NCBI RefSeq assembly: GCF_012395185.1 | Contig: NZ_JAAZTU010000041.1 | Location: forward strand, 1-34,190 | Length of the DNA: 34,190 bases | Source: Vibrio aestuarianus | Lineage (GTDB): Bacteria; Pseudomonadota; Gammaproteobacteria; Enterobacterales; Vibrionaceae | Reading direction: 5' to 3' | In this document: positions 16,872 to 25,274 of the stretch, one piece after another | Numbering within the stretch: position 1 is the stretch's first letter | Layout of the letters: every line of letters begins with the position of its first letter | Translations under genes and position numbers: made by a program | Notes under the pieces: model-generated | Told to the model about the DNA's origin: nothing | Seen by the model: the letters and a program-made list of their open reading frames with translations, nothing else | Databases searched by the model: none

Positions 16872-17332
16872 AACCAGCCCCTTTCGGCAAATGATGTGCA
16901 TTGTTCCCCGACAACAATATGATCCAGAACTCGAACATCAATGAGCGCCAAAGCATCTTGCAATCTCGTCGTGATACGCCTGTCTGCTTGGGACGGCTCA
17001 GGATCGCCTGATGGATGGTTATGAGCAAAGATAACCGCCGCTGCATTCGCCTTCAGAGCAGTCTTTACTACCTCCCTTGGATAGACGTTTGCCGCATCGA
17101 TCGTCCCTTGAAACAACTCCTCAAACTCAATTAATCGGTGTTGGTTATCTAGCAACATGACGGCGAACACTTCGCGTTCACTGCCACCTATCTTAAATCG
17201 CAAATAGTCTCGGGTAGCTTGTGGATTGGTAAATACATCTCCTCGTACATAACGATCTTCTAATATCTCTGCTGCCTTTTCTAGAACGTGATGCTCTTGC
17301 TGTGAGAGTAGTGGTGGTGAAAGTGTTCTCAT
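16868..17332 (-). CDS. radC: RadC-family JAB-domain protein
   Basis: 154 residues, the short mobile-element form lacking the N-terminal helix-hairpin-helix region of chromosomal RadC. The JAB/MPN metal motif is complete: EVFAVMLLD..., AHNHPSGDPEPSQAD (about residues 103-117), and the closing DHIVVG. The molecular function of RadC is not settled; a DNA-repair role was retracted for E. coli, and island copies are sometimes linked to replication or recombination. First gene of the leftward block; GGAG lies upstream of the start. Confidence 0.9.
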   Translation of the reverse strand: MRTLSPPLLSQQEHHVLEKAAEILEDRYVRGDVFTNPQATRDYLRFKIGGSEREVFAVMLLDNQHRLIEFEELFQGTIDAANVYPREVVKTALKANAAAVIFAHNHPSGDPEPSQADRRITTRLQDALALIDVRVLDHIVVGEQCTSFAERGWL

Positions 17333-17359
17333 TTTGGTTCTCCTTTAATCAGGCTTTAG

Positions 17360-17377
17360 GTCATTCACTTTAATGAC
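17360..17377. promoter_or_regulatory. Palindrome between radC and alpA
   Basis: GTCATT and AATGAC arms with a 6-base spacer in the divergent radC-alpA intergenic region, with outer AGG/CCT bases also complementary. It is a candidate operator for AlpA or another island regulator. Confidence 0.45.
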
Positions 17378-17480
17378 ATATACCTCAAAAAGGTTTGAAT
17401 CCGAGTAAGCCGAACCAGCCTCATTTTTTTTAACACGAACTCCTTATCCCATGAGGACCACAGGCATAGGAGAACGTCCC

Positions 17481-17666
17481 ATGAGATTTTTAAAGCTAAA
17501 AGAAGTGATTGAGAAAACCGCATTAAGTCGCTCGGCGATATACAGAAAAATGGACGAGGGTGATTTTCCTGTATCGGTAAGCTTGGGAGATAGGGCGGTT
17601 GCTTGGGTAGAGGAAGAGGTGAATAACTGGATGGAAATGCGCTTGGCTCAAAGACCAAACCAATAA
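17481..17666 (+). CDS. AlpA-family excisionase/regulator
   Basis: 61 residues from ATG 17481, with AGGAGA 7 bases upstream; an upstream in-frame start at 17451 lacks a ribosome site. MRFLKLKEVIEKTALSRSAIYRKMDEGDFP.. and ..VAWVEEEVNNWME are the standard AlpA/MerR-like HTH. AlpA proteins activate the integrase and act in excision of P4-like islands. No integrase gene remains in this window, so the partner is missing or lies beyond an IS border. Confidence 0.85.
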   Translation: MRFLKLKEVIEKTALSRSAIYRKMDEGDFPVSVSLGDRAVAWVEEEVNNWMEMRLAQRPNQ

Positions 17667-17742
17667 GACTAAATTAACGCCACTGCACCAATTAAGGCAT
17701 TACCTAAATGGTAGGCCAAAACTCGAATAAAGGAGCAATACT

Positions 17743-18064
17743 ATGAACGAAGAAAACTGTGCAATCTATATCGGTATCGCGACATCAAAAGGAAACGCAT
17801 CAAACCTACAGGGTGGGGTTGGTCTCAGTGTTTATAACTACGATGGGCAGTTAGTTGACGAAAATAATCTATTAGTTGGTGAGATTGCCGATAGCGCAGA
17901 GTTAGAGCTTATCGCATTGATAGAAGCCAGTAGCTAACCGTCATTTATGGCAACAGGTCGATATGCATCGAGCGAGCAAGTTTGTGGAAGTAAGGCGAGC
18001 ACATAAGGTCTGGGACTTTGAACAGATGGGGAGATCGGCGGATATGGCAAGGGAGGTGTTTTAA
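17743..18064 (+). pseudogene. RNase H-like gene, frameshifted
   Basis: The first 64 codons (from ATG 17743, after AAAGGAG) give IYIGIATSKGNASNLQGGVGLSVYNYDG and ..SAELELIALIEA, the first strands and first helix of an RNase H-like fold. The frame stops at 17935-17937. Another frame then reads ..HLWQQVDMHRASKFVEVRRAHK..GRSADMAREVF to TAA 18062-18064, which resembles an RNase H C-terminus (His followed by ADxAR). A deletion or frameshift near 17930-17945 removed the centre. The usual DEDD acidic residues are only partly present, so the family assignment is moderate. Confidence 0.5.
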
Positions 18065-18096
18065 TTGTCAAATTGGGAACCGCCGTGTTAAATACG

Positions 18097-18127
18097 AACA
18101 AGCCACACTGAAAGAGTGTAGCTTGTT
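18097..18127. terminator. Bidirectional hairpin terminator
   Basis: AACAAGC-c-ACACT pairs with AGTGT-a-GCTTGTT (12 pairs around one mismatch, loop GAAAG), between the RNase H-like relic (+) and the small membrane gene (-). Confidence 0.7.
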
Positions 18128-18336
18128 TAGTTTAGATATGGGTGTTCATTAATTATTGGTTGTGACGTTACGTCTTTAGAGGAGCCTGTTGCAGTAACTT
18201 CATTTTGGATGATATGTATTTTTTTGATCTCATCTGCACTTAAGTGGCCATCATCTTCACGCATGTAACCGAACATCTTGACTAACATAAAACTTGTAAG
18301 AAGCAATATAAGTAAAGCGAAAATTAAAAGGTTCAT
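18127..18336 (-). CDS. Small single-pass membrane protein, unknown
   Basis: 69 residues from ATG 18336 (GGAAAG upstream). One transmembrane helix, NLLIFALLILLLTSFMLVKMF (residues 2-22), then a polar tail of about 45 residues. The frame also extends upstream to a TTG at 18396 (adding QNLLQPHKSGFTRKAA), directly abutting an IS5 remnant, so the gene may have been truncated. No family recognised. Confidence 0.45.
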   Translation of the reverse strand: MNLLIFALLILLLTSFMLVKMFGYMREDDGHLSADEIKKIHIIQNEVTATGSSKDVTSQPIINEHPYLN

Positions 18337-18396
18337 CGCGGCTTTCCGGGTAAAGCCACTTTTATGAGGCTGTAACAGATTCTGTGTAACTGCCAA

Positions 18397-18495
18397 TTGA
18401 ACAAACTTACTGGGCTAGGTATACCTGAAACTTGTTGTATTGATTAAGAAACACACGCAACGGTATAGCTCTATCTCTAAATTTAATTACGCAAC
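18397..18495 (+). mobile_element. IS5-family 3'-end remnant (solo end)
   Basis: About 99 bases match, with scattered changes, the 3' end of the IS at 28534-29587. It contains the last transposase codons (LNKLTGLG.PET-like) and the tip AATTACGCAAC. The last six bases of the inverted repeat are missing at the junction with the IS110 fragment. Confidence 0.8.
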
Positions 18496-18816
18496 ATGAA
18501 TATCAGGTCTCGAATGAGCTTCACAAATGGCTCTTGCATCATTAGCATCCTTCTTTTGTCGACCGACGAATAGCTTAACATTTTGTGCTGTTATGAGTGA
18601 GATCTTAAAAGCAAGCCCTAAAAAGACTCGTCCCCAATAATGTGATGACGCACATGACTCCATAGCCGGTGGGGTATTATCTGTAAGTTGACGGATTGTA
18701 TGGGGCAACCTGTCTCGATGAACTTTAGGGTTTGACGAGATAGTTCCGTTAATATTCAATACGCATACTTGAAAGAAATTCTTGGCTAGGTCGATGCCGG
18801 CAACTTTAATGGACAT
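18487..18816 (-). pseudogene. IS110-family transposase, N-terminal fragment
   Basis: 109 residues of the N-terminal DEDD domain: AGIDLAKNFFQVCV (first Asp), MESCASSHYWGR (Glu), QNVKLFVGRQKKDANDARAICEA (Asp pair). An intact IS110 transposase is about 300-400 residues. Here the frame ends in the IS5 remnant after RPDIHV, so the C-terminal serine domain is lost. Confidence 0.85.
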
Positions 18817-19066
18817 GGTTGTTACTTCTGCTTTTAATTGCTGTACCTTTAGTGTGGTACAACAATGCTAGAAGGGAGGTGCGTCCATCACATAAAAGCC
18901 GTGGGGAAATCGAACACAACAAACTAAACATTGGGCATTTTAGGTCAAAAGCTTGACAGTACAGGACGTTGTGCAGAATTGTCGAACGCCATCAAGTACA
19001 TAATAACCATCACGTGTTTTAATCTATATTCGAATCTAAAACTTTGCATACTAACAAGGAGGAATG

Positions 19067-19819
19067 ATGTCACCTTTTATTTCTTATTCTACAGAGTCGT
19101 TTATAACCACTATGACCATTAATCGCCCTGAAGCCAAAAATGCGATCAATCAATCAATGTATAAATACATGGCTGGAAAAATAAATGAATGGGCATGTGA
19201 TAAAGATACTCGTGTATTAGTTGTTACTGGGTCTGAACATATTTTTACGAGTGGTAATGATATTAACGATTTCATGATAATGGCCGATGGCGCTCCTGAT
19301 GAGCATTGTGGTGAATTTATGAAATCCATTATTCGATTCCCTAAACCAATCATAACTGCGGTATGTGGACCAGCTATTGGCATTGGTACAACATTGCTTC
19401 AATATGTTGATTTTAATTACATTTCAAAATCGGCATTCTTCATGACACCATTTGTGACACTTGGTTTATGTCCGGAATTTGGTTCATCAGTAAAACTAGA
19501 AAGTATTATAGGAGTAAGAAAGGCGCGCTCAATGCTGTTAGCTAATGAAGCAATGACTGCAAAAGAAGCGGTTAAATTTGGATTTGCAAATGACATTTGC
19601 GACTCCCCACTATCAACCGCCTTATATAAAGCCAAACAACTGGTGGCTATGGCGCCAGAATCTATGATTCAGACTAGATTAATGTTGAATCATAAACAAG
19701 AAGATATATGCAAGCTAGTTGATTTAGAAAATAGGGTTCTACTAGAAAGATTAAAAAGTCGCGAATCTAAAGAAGCAATCAGCGCTTTTATTGAAAAAAG
19801 AAAGGCCATATTCCATTAA
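19067..19819 (+). CDS. Enoyl-CoA hydratase/isomerase family protein (crotonase)
   Basis: 250 residues from ATG 19067 (AGGAGG 4 bases upstream; the adjacent ATG 19064 is too close). Crotonase signatures: INRPEAKNAIN at the N-terminus, oxyanion-hole segment HIFTSGNDINDF, second oxyanion segment CGPAIGIGTTLLQYVDF, and GLCPEFGSS with the Glu used by many hydratases/isomerases. It acts on acyl-CoA thioesters. A 125-base gap separates it from the Ntn-hydrolase downstream in the same direction, with no obvious terminator. Release of an acyl group followed by CoA-thioester metabolism would link the two, but this is inferred. Exact reaction unknown. Confidence 0.85.
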   Translation: MSPFISYSTESFITTMTINRPEAKNAINQSMYKYMAGKINEWACDKDTRVLVVTGSEHIFTSGNDINDFMIMADGAPDEHCGEFMKSIIRFPKPIITAVCGPAIGIGTTLLQYVDFNYISKSAFFMTPFVTLGLCPEFGSSVKLESIIGVRKARSMLLANEAMTAKEAVKFGFANDICDSPLSTALYKAKQLVAMAPESMIQTRLMLNHKQEDICKLVDLENRVLLERLKSRESKEAISAFIEKRKAIFH

Positions 19820-19944
19820 TTTAACCTGATTAACACTAAATAATAGCTCCGAATTGTAGGTAATCATTTTGTATCCCTTGTTGAGCAAGGAGTAGTTAAG
19901 AAATATACCTAACACATTTAACAACTCTGCCTTTGGAGGCAAAC

Positions 19945-21045
19945 ATGACATTAAATAAATTATTTAAAACTGCTTTAATAGCTGCGGCTATTACATCGGC
20001 TTCGGTTTCTGCGTGTACTACTTTTGTTCTTAACTCAAATGATGATGCGGTTGTGTACGGTCGAACAATGGAGTGGGGAGCCTTTGACCTCAACTCTCGC
20101 CTTGTTGTAGTTCCTAGAGGTTACAAGTTCGCTGAGTCAATTGATGGCTATAATGCGATAAGATTCCAAACCCAATACGGGATAGTTGGTATTGATGCTA
20201 TTGATAAAGATTTTATTACCGATGGAATGAATGAAAAGGGCCTCGTTGTTGGCGTTCTTTACCACCCTAATACTGCCGAATATCAGGAGTTTACCCCAGA
20301 TGCAGCAAGCAAGGCGATCAGCTCTCAAATGCTAGCGAATTACATTTTGGGTCGATTTGAGACGGTCGAAGAAGTGGCTGAGGCTCTAAAGGATATTATT
20401 GTTGTTGATAAGGCTGAGGAGGCCTTTTCGGGCTACCCTTTGCCGCTTCACTGGACCGTTGTTGATGCTAATAACAATCGAATCGTTGTTGAGTACTTAA
20501 ACGGTGAGTTATCAGTATTCGAAAACCCACTTGGCGTGATGACCAATAGCCCATCATTTGATTGGCACATGACTAACGTTCGCAATTATCCTCAGTTACA
20601 ACGTGAGGCACATCCATCATTTACCCTTAGCGGTCATGAATTTACGAATATCGGTGGCGGTACAAACTTGATGGGTATTCCTGGTGATTACACTCCTCCA
20701 TCGCGCTTTATTCGCGCAGTAGCGTACTCACAAACGGCCAAAGAAACAAAAACGGCCAGCGATGCGGTTTTGGAATCATTCCGCATTCTAGATAGCTTCA
20801 ACCTCCCTCTTGGCTCTGCTGAGGGGGGGGCGGTATCGCCAGACTACTTAAAGGAAGCTCGTTCATCAACGATGTGGACCACAACTGCGGACGCAACAAA
20901 CCTCAAATACTACTACCACACTCAATATAACCGCCAAATTCGCATGATCGACCTTATGAATACCAATTTTAGCGGTAAAGAGATTAAGCGCTTTGCTTTA
21001 GACGAAAGCAAAGAGCAACCAATCATCGAAATAAAGACTAACTAA
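19945..21045 (+). CDS. Linear amide C-N hydrolase (choloylglycine hydrolase family), copy 2
   Basis: 366 residues from ATG 19945 (GGAGG upstream). Signal peptide residues 1-23, then Cys24 as N-terminal nucleophile. Closest of the three copies to Gram-positive bile salt hydrolases: shared DGMNEKGL, GV[LM]TNSP.FDWH (catalytic Asn), GLPGD/GIPGD[FY]TP.SRFIR (catalytic Arg), YYYHTQYNRQI near the end. Two key positions differ from clostridial bile salt hydrolase. The Arg-Thr-Met-Glu-Trp block has Glu where Asp21 is usual. The residue equivalent to Asn82 aligns with Tyr, as in penicillin V acylases. A G8 run at 20823-20830 lies within the coding sequence. It follows the crotonase gene. Confidence 0.9.
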   Translation: MTLNKLFKTALIAAAITSASVSACTTFVLNSNDDAVVYGRTMEWGAFDLNSRLVVVPRGYKFAESIDGYNAIRFQTQYGIVGIDAIDKDFITDGMNEKGLVVGVLYHPNTAEYQEFTPDAASKAISSQMLANYILGRFETVEEVAEALKDIIVVDKAEEAFSGYPLPLHWTVVDANNNRIVVEYLNGELSVFENPLGVMTNSPSFDWHMTNVRNYPQLQREAHPSFTLSGHEFTNIGGGTNLMGIPGDYTPPSRFIRAVAYSQTAKETKTASDAVLESFRILDSFNLPLGSAEGGAVSPDYLKEARSSTMWTTTADATNLKYYYHTQYNRQIRMIDLMNTNFSGKEIKRFALDESKEQPIIEIKTN

Positions 21046-21320
21046 ACTGTTGGGCGCGGTTATAGTGTAAGTTCATGCTTAACTATGGGAAGAGTATTAT
21101 ATTGGTGGATGGCGTCCGTATTTTAGATATCCACGATGAGTTTCAATGCACCCTTGAAGGTAAGGGACCTCAATGATTCCTTACCTTTAGTAGCGGCTTA
21201 ATTCGCTTCAGAATGAGTGAGTGACTGACCTAACTCCTACCCAATAATTTCAACGCGAGTGTTTATTGAACAGTTTCCGTCTGTTTTCGCAATTTTAGAT
21301 ACACTCACCCTACGAAAGGT
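21046..21320. other. Intergenic region, one hairpin
   Basis: No gene seen. A 9-bp hairpin at 21157-21187 (AAGGTAAGG / CCTTACCTT) may terminate the Ntn-hydrolase 2 transcript, but no T run follows. Confidence 0.45.
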
Positions 21321-21885
21321 CTAAATTGATCTGATTTGCGATTGACCCAGGGCATGATTGACCAACTCAGACAGCAGCTCTTCTGCTCTAAACCGAAGAA
21401 ACGTTAAACGGTGCCCACAAAGAATGCATTTAAACGGGTTAACCCTCACATACCCTTTCAGCATGGCGGCGTAACCTGGCATTTCAGGTGTATCTGTCGT
21501 TCTCCAAACGACACCATCGACGGATAGAAGGTTTAGTCCACACCAAGTTTCGAAGTTAGACGACTGATAGCTATACGCTGTCATCTTCTATAATACTTGC
21601 ACCTCCTTTGCCTAATCTTTGTCTCGCTTGAACAACAGCACTTGGCGCAACAAAGCGTTGTTTGTCTGGCAGGACAATATCGAGTTGGTTAGTGATATCC
21701 CAAATAGATTGTTGACGAAAAAGACTCACTCCTACAACGGACCAAAGTACAGCCTATAAAGGTAAACTGCGTCCCCTGTTTGTTCGAAGCATTGCTGAAT
21801 CAGGTCCGGGCTAAGAATGTCAGAATATCTATCAAAGTGATGAAAGGTATTACATGATCGAAAAGCATTCGCCCCATGAATCCAA
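21321..21885 (-). pseudogene. IS4-type transposase fragments, joined to an unrelated C-terminus
   Basis: Minus-strand pieces in several frames. HHFDRYSDILSPDLIQQC (about 21850-21800) and LFRQQSIWDITNQLD ... VAPSAVVQARQRLG (about 21735-21610) are the N-terminal domain of IS4 transposases. ETWCGLNLLSVDGVVWRTTDTPE (about 21560-21490) holds the first catalytic Asp. The 21321-21480 end (YVRVNPFKCILCGHRLTF..) instead looks like the Cys-containing C-terminus of IS91-type or similar transposases. The region is a mosaic of deleted elements. Confidence 0.6.
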
Positions 21886-21897
21886 GGGTCGATATAG

Positions 21898-23415
21898 CTA
21901 GTGTTTGAAGTTCCAAGGTAGTCGTGCGTCGATATCTGGCTTATCTTTCACTAGCTCCTTCATACACTTGACCATGTAATCGTAGAGGATAAGCCCATTG
22001 GCTTTTGCGGTCTCGACTATGCTATAAACCATCGCACTCGCTTCAGCTCTATTAGAATTGGTCGAGAAGAGCCAGCTTTTCTGCCAATGACCAGCGGTTT
22101 AATTGCGCGCTCTGCGCGATTATTATCGATAGATAAGTGACCGTCGTCGATATAGCTAATGAGTTTTGGCCACTGACCAAGCGTGTGTTTTATAGCTTTG
22201 CCTAGCGGACTCGACTCCATCACCTGCTGAGTTGTCATCTACTCGTAAAGCTCATCGAGTATTGACTTGGCGAGCGTTTGACGCTCTGCTTGTCGTTTTT
22301 CGGCAGAGGTACATTTTAAGCGTGATTCTATTCCTTAGAGTTTTTGGATTTTAGCCAGGGCTTTATCTACCTTACTTACCTTTGCCTTGAAACTTCTTAG
22401 CATCCATGAACTTACGCCGTGCATGAGCCAAACAACCGACATTGGTCACTTGGTGAGGCCCATTATAGGCACCATACATTGATTTGTAGATTGCCACTAT
22501 AGTCACCCAAGAAGGCAACAGGGCAAGCCCTCGCGCGCCTGTTCTGGTATTCGTACGAGGCGATGTTTTTTACATTCGGTAACGTAGCTTCTGGCGAGTC
22601 TGCGCCCGAGCAGTAGAGTGACATCTAACGCTGTTTATCTTCCTTGAGTACATTGAGTGGTGTTTCATCCGCCTGAACCACCACTTGCTCTAGTAGGTGC
22701 TCTTTCAGACTGCGTAGAGTGGTACGAACTTCTCACTGACTTGGATAACCCACCGTGCCATGGTGGTTCGTGATAGCTCGATACCCGACTGAGTAAACAG
22801 CGATTCTTGGCGATAAAGTGGCATGCGTATTGGTATTTTCCAAGGATGATATTAGCAAGCTTTCTGTAGGGGTAATGCTTTGCGGCGCTGGTTTTTGAAC
22901 GATGCGGCTATTGTCTTCTGTTTTCTCGCACTGGCGGCCAGCATACTTAGGGCGAACGTATTCCAGTACTTTGAGTACCGCAGGTGTGAACTCCAGTTTT
23001 TCGCATCGGTCTTCCCCGATTTTATGCAGACTATGGTTGCAGCAAGAGCACTGCTTTTCATGGTCGCCTAAATCGAGTTCGATAACCTCACGAGGTAAGG
23101 TCTTTGGAAGTGGCTTACGTTTTCCGCGTTTCTTCGTTGTGGTGGTTGTCGCCCCTCAACTCTTCTTCCTTAGCTGCTTCAATTTCCACTTCGTTGAAGA
23201 GCTCACCTTGAGATTAATCATAAGGCTTTAACGCCTCCGAACGTTTAGCGAACTAACGGTCGAAGGCTAGCCTGAGTTGTTCAAGTAATGATTAACGCTC
23301 TTGTTGCCATTGTGATTCCTTCTGCTCTTGCGAGACCATCAGGGCTTTCACCATCGCTTGTAGCTCGGCAATATCTTGACTTTCTGGGGTGATATCTGGC
23401 GCCTTTCATGGTAAT
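21898..23415 (-). pseudogene. tnpC: IS66-family transposase (tnpC), multiply broken
   Basis: Pieces of one IS66 transposase are spread over three frames. In order on the minus strand they are: SQDIAELQAMVKALM near 23390; KKRGKRKPLPKDLPREVIELDLGDHEK near 23120 (order of motifs inferred from frames); a Cys-rich zinc-finger-like stretch near 23050; and SSPLGKAIKHTLGQWPKLISYIDDGHLSIDNNRAERAIKPL near 22150, carrying the IS66 C-terminal DDE Glu region. The stop is TAG 21898-21900. Many stops and frameshifts make it inactive. Confidence 0.8.
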
Positions 23416-23468
23416 GATTGTACTAAAATTATGCCGTTAACGCTTGGTATATAGGGCTTTATTATCAA

Positions 23469-23822
23469 TCAAGTCATTTTGAAATCGTTTATTCTGACGG
23501 GTTTATGACCGATAATCGTGAAGCCAGAAAGCTGTCTATCAAGCTCGAATTGGGTGAGGGTAAACACCTTATTTTTCTCTTTTTAAGGCCACTTATACTT
23601 GGCTTTTTCGAAGTGCTTATACCAGAGGACGAAGCCTGTTTCATCCCAATAAAGTACTTTTATTTTGTCGTGCTGTTTATTTGTAAACAGGAACAGTGCA
23701 CCGCTGCCAAGTTGTAGTTCTTTGTTACTTTCGATTATCGCGGTAAGGCCGTTAATGGATTTTATGAAGTCAACACTCTCACGGTAAAGGTAAACCTCTG
23801 GAGCACTGAGCATGCGCTTCAT
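23469..23822 (-). pseudogene. tnpB: IS66 Orf2 (tnpB) with internal stop
   Basis: 117 codons, the normal TnpB length (MKRMLSAPEVYLYRESVDFIK..GSGALFLFTNKQHDKIKVLYWD..GFVLWYK). TAA at 23583-23585 interrupts after KYKWP. The same frame continues through FTLTQFELDRQLSGF to the stop at 23469-23471, so a single nonsense change (for example Leu TTA to TAA) explains it. The start overlaps the tnpA stop by 4 bases. Confidence 0.85.
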
Positions 23823-24139
23823 GATAAAGCCCCAATGAGTTCAGCAAGGTACGTGGCAGGTGTGCCTTGAGGGGTGCTCAGTTCAACTTCGTTGACAAGA
23901 AGTGTCATGTTGGCTGTTGCTATCTGATCCGCCTGGTATGTTGTTGTCTTTTCGACGATTTCGGTTCGCACAAAGCCAATGGCCCCATCTTGATGCTTGC
24001 AGTTTAATTGTTGACGCTTTGCATGGAAAGTCGACAAGTACAGACCATTTGTCTCACAAAAAGCACGTTGGGTGATATCTCTATTCTCATAACGTTCGAG
24101 AATTGATTGCCATTCTTGGTTGGTGCGTCGTTTTGCCAT
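23819..24139 (-). CDS. tnpA: IS66 Orf1 (tnpA) accessory protein
   Basis: 106 residues, intact: MAKRRTNQEWQSILERYENRDITQRAFCETNGLYLSTFHAKRQQL is the HTH of IS66 TnpA. The element's right end is probably near 24219, where GACGCGCTTAC resembles an IS66 inverted-repeat tip. Its left end was not found, so the copy is truncated or its repeat has decayed. Confidence 0.8.
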   Translation of the reverse strand: MAKRRTNQEWQSILERYENRDITQRAFCETNGLYLSTFHAKRQQLNCKHQDGAIGFVRTEIVEKTTTYQADQIATANMTLLVNEVELSTPQGTPATYLAELIGALS

Positions 24140-24247
24140 TTCAAGTCTCCTTTAGGTTGGAGAGTTGATTTTATTGTTAGGGCTAGACGATTAAAATGCA
24201 GGGATTATGACGCGCTTACTTCGCAAGTTGGCTTTCTAAATACATAA

Positions 24248-24281
24248 AAAATCCGATATTAGTTTCCTAATATCGGATTTT
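24248..24281. terminator. Perfect bidirectional terminator
   Basis: 14-bp perfect stem AAAATCCGATATTA / TAATATCGGATTTT with loop GTTTCC, T-rich on both strands. It is placed to terminate the lipoprotein gene reading leftward from 25003. Confidence 0.85.
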
Positions 24282-24364
24282 GAAGCCTTTTGAGGATCTG
24301 TCAAATAATCTCACAAATCTCTTAACTGATCGGGATTACCCGACTCACGACTACTTTCTTTTTG

Positions 24365-25003
24365 TTAAATGACATCTATAGCAATCACAGAACTCAGTTG
24401 CTTATCATAAATTACAGAGTATGTTTTACCTGATTTTATGAATACAATAATCTCAGCGTTTGAGGCCACCATTTGTCCTGAACTATCCGTAAATGGCAAG
24501 TCATCATTAAGCTCCCAATAACCGTCAGAATCAAACTCAAGATATCCACTGTAAGTTATTGAATTAGAGGACGTGAAAGTGAAATGACTACCTACCACAT
24601 TCCAATCTGGAGCTATGTTCACTAACGACTCTGAGGTGGTTTTGTTTAGGATTACACCTAGCTGTTCACTGTTGGCGGTATTCCCAGAAAAATCAACTCC
24701 GTAACTACCAGTTTGAATAGTCCAACTACCAAGAGCACCTTCTTTGTATTGGTTATAATCAATCGAGTTTGGAGTTTGTGAAAACGACAAAGGAACAAAG
24801 ATAATGTTGGATACAAAATCAATTAAAAGAAAATCCCCCTGGTCATCATTTGCTATAATCGCTGAGTTAACATTATTAGTAGATTCATTTATATATATAC
24901 CTTCAAATTGGTCCGATAACTCAGTAGGACTATTATCATCTGAATCATCAGTGCAACCAAGAAGCGCTAAAGATATAAGACTGATACCAATTAATTTTTT
25001 CAT
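24365..25003 (-). CDS. Small lipoprotein, unknown function
   Basis: 212 residues. Signal peptide with lipobox L-L-G-C (Cys17), followed by an acidic linker (TDDSDDNSPTE). That acidic start favours inner-membrane retention only if the +2 rule held strictly (position +2 is Thr), so outer-membrane sorting is more likely. The remainder is beta-rich with many Ser, Asn and Asp residues; no family was recognised. A perfect terminator follows about 84 bases after its stop. Confidence 0.75.
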   Translation of the reverse strand: MKKLIGISLISLALLGCTDDSDDNSPTELSDQFEGIYINESTNNVNSAIIANDDQGDFLLIDFVSNIIFVPLSFSQTPNSIDYNQYKEGALGSWTIQTGSYGVDFSGNTANSEQLGVILNKTTSESLVNIAPDWNVVGSHFTFTSSNSITYSGYLEFDSDGYWELNDDLPFTDSSGQMVASNAEIIVFIKSGKTYSVIYDKQLSSVIAIDVI

Positions 25004-25178
25004 TACCTCTCCATTTATAACTAATTTTAATCATTAACTAATAAAATATATTTGTGTTTTCTGAGTTGCCATTGTTCACCTCGCTAGTGATTGTAGATTG
25101 TCCACATTTAACTCAGTGTTTAAAACTATTGGCGCAGACTACTTTATCAAAAAATGAATTTTATTGCATTTATATGAA

Positions 25179-25229
25179 CCTATCATGAATTTTGTTTTAA
25201 TTTTCAATTAAAACAAAATTCATGATAGG
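25179..25229. repeat. Perfect 24-bp-arm palindrome, 3-base loop
   Basis: The left arm starts CCTATCATGAATTTTG and its exact reverse complement follows after TTC. No T run follows on either strand. It sits directly at the truncated 5' edge of the fadB relic, in AT-rich DNA. Possible origins are an inversion junction, the joined ends of a lost mobile element, or a fold-back assembly artefact. Confidence 0.85.
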
Positions 25230-25274
25230 CATAACAACCTTGTGTAAAAGGATTCCCATCCGCCCAGACCTTAG

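Noticed and set aside
9630..18064. Known antiphage defence system on the island
   Set aside because: The WYL regulator is suggestive, but no nuclease, toxin, cyclase, helicase or methylase gene accompanies it.
21762..21778. GTAAACTGCG-like sequence as possible left end of the IS66 element
   Set aside because: It lies inside recognisable IS4-type transposase coding sequence and no target duplication matches the right end near 24219.
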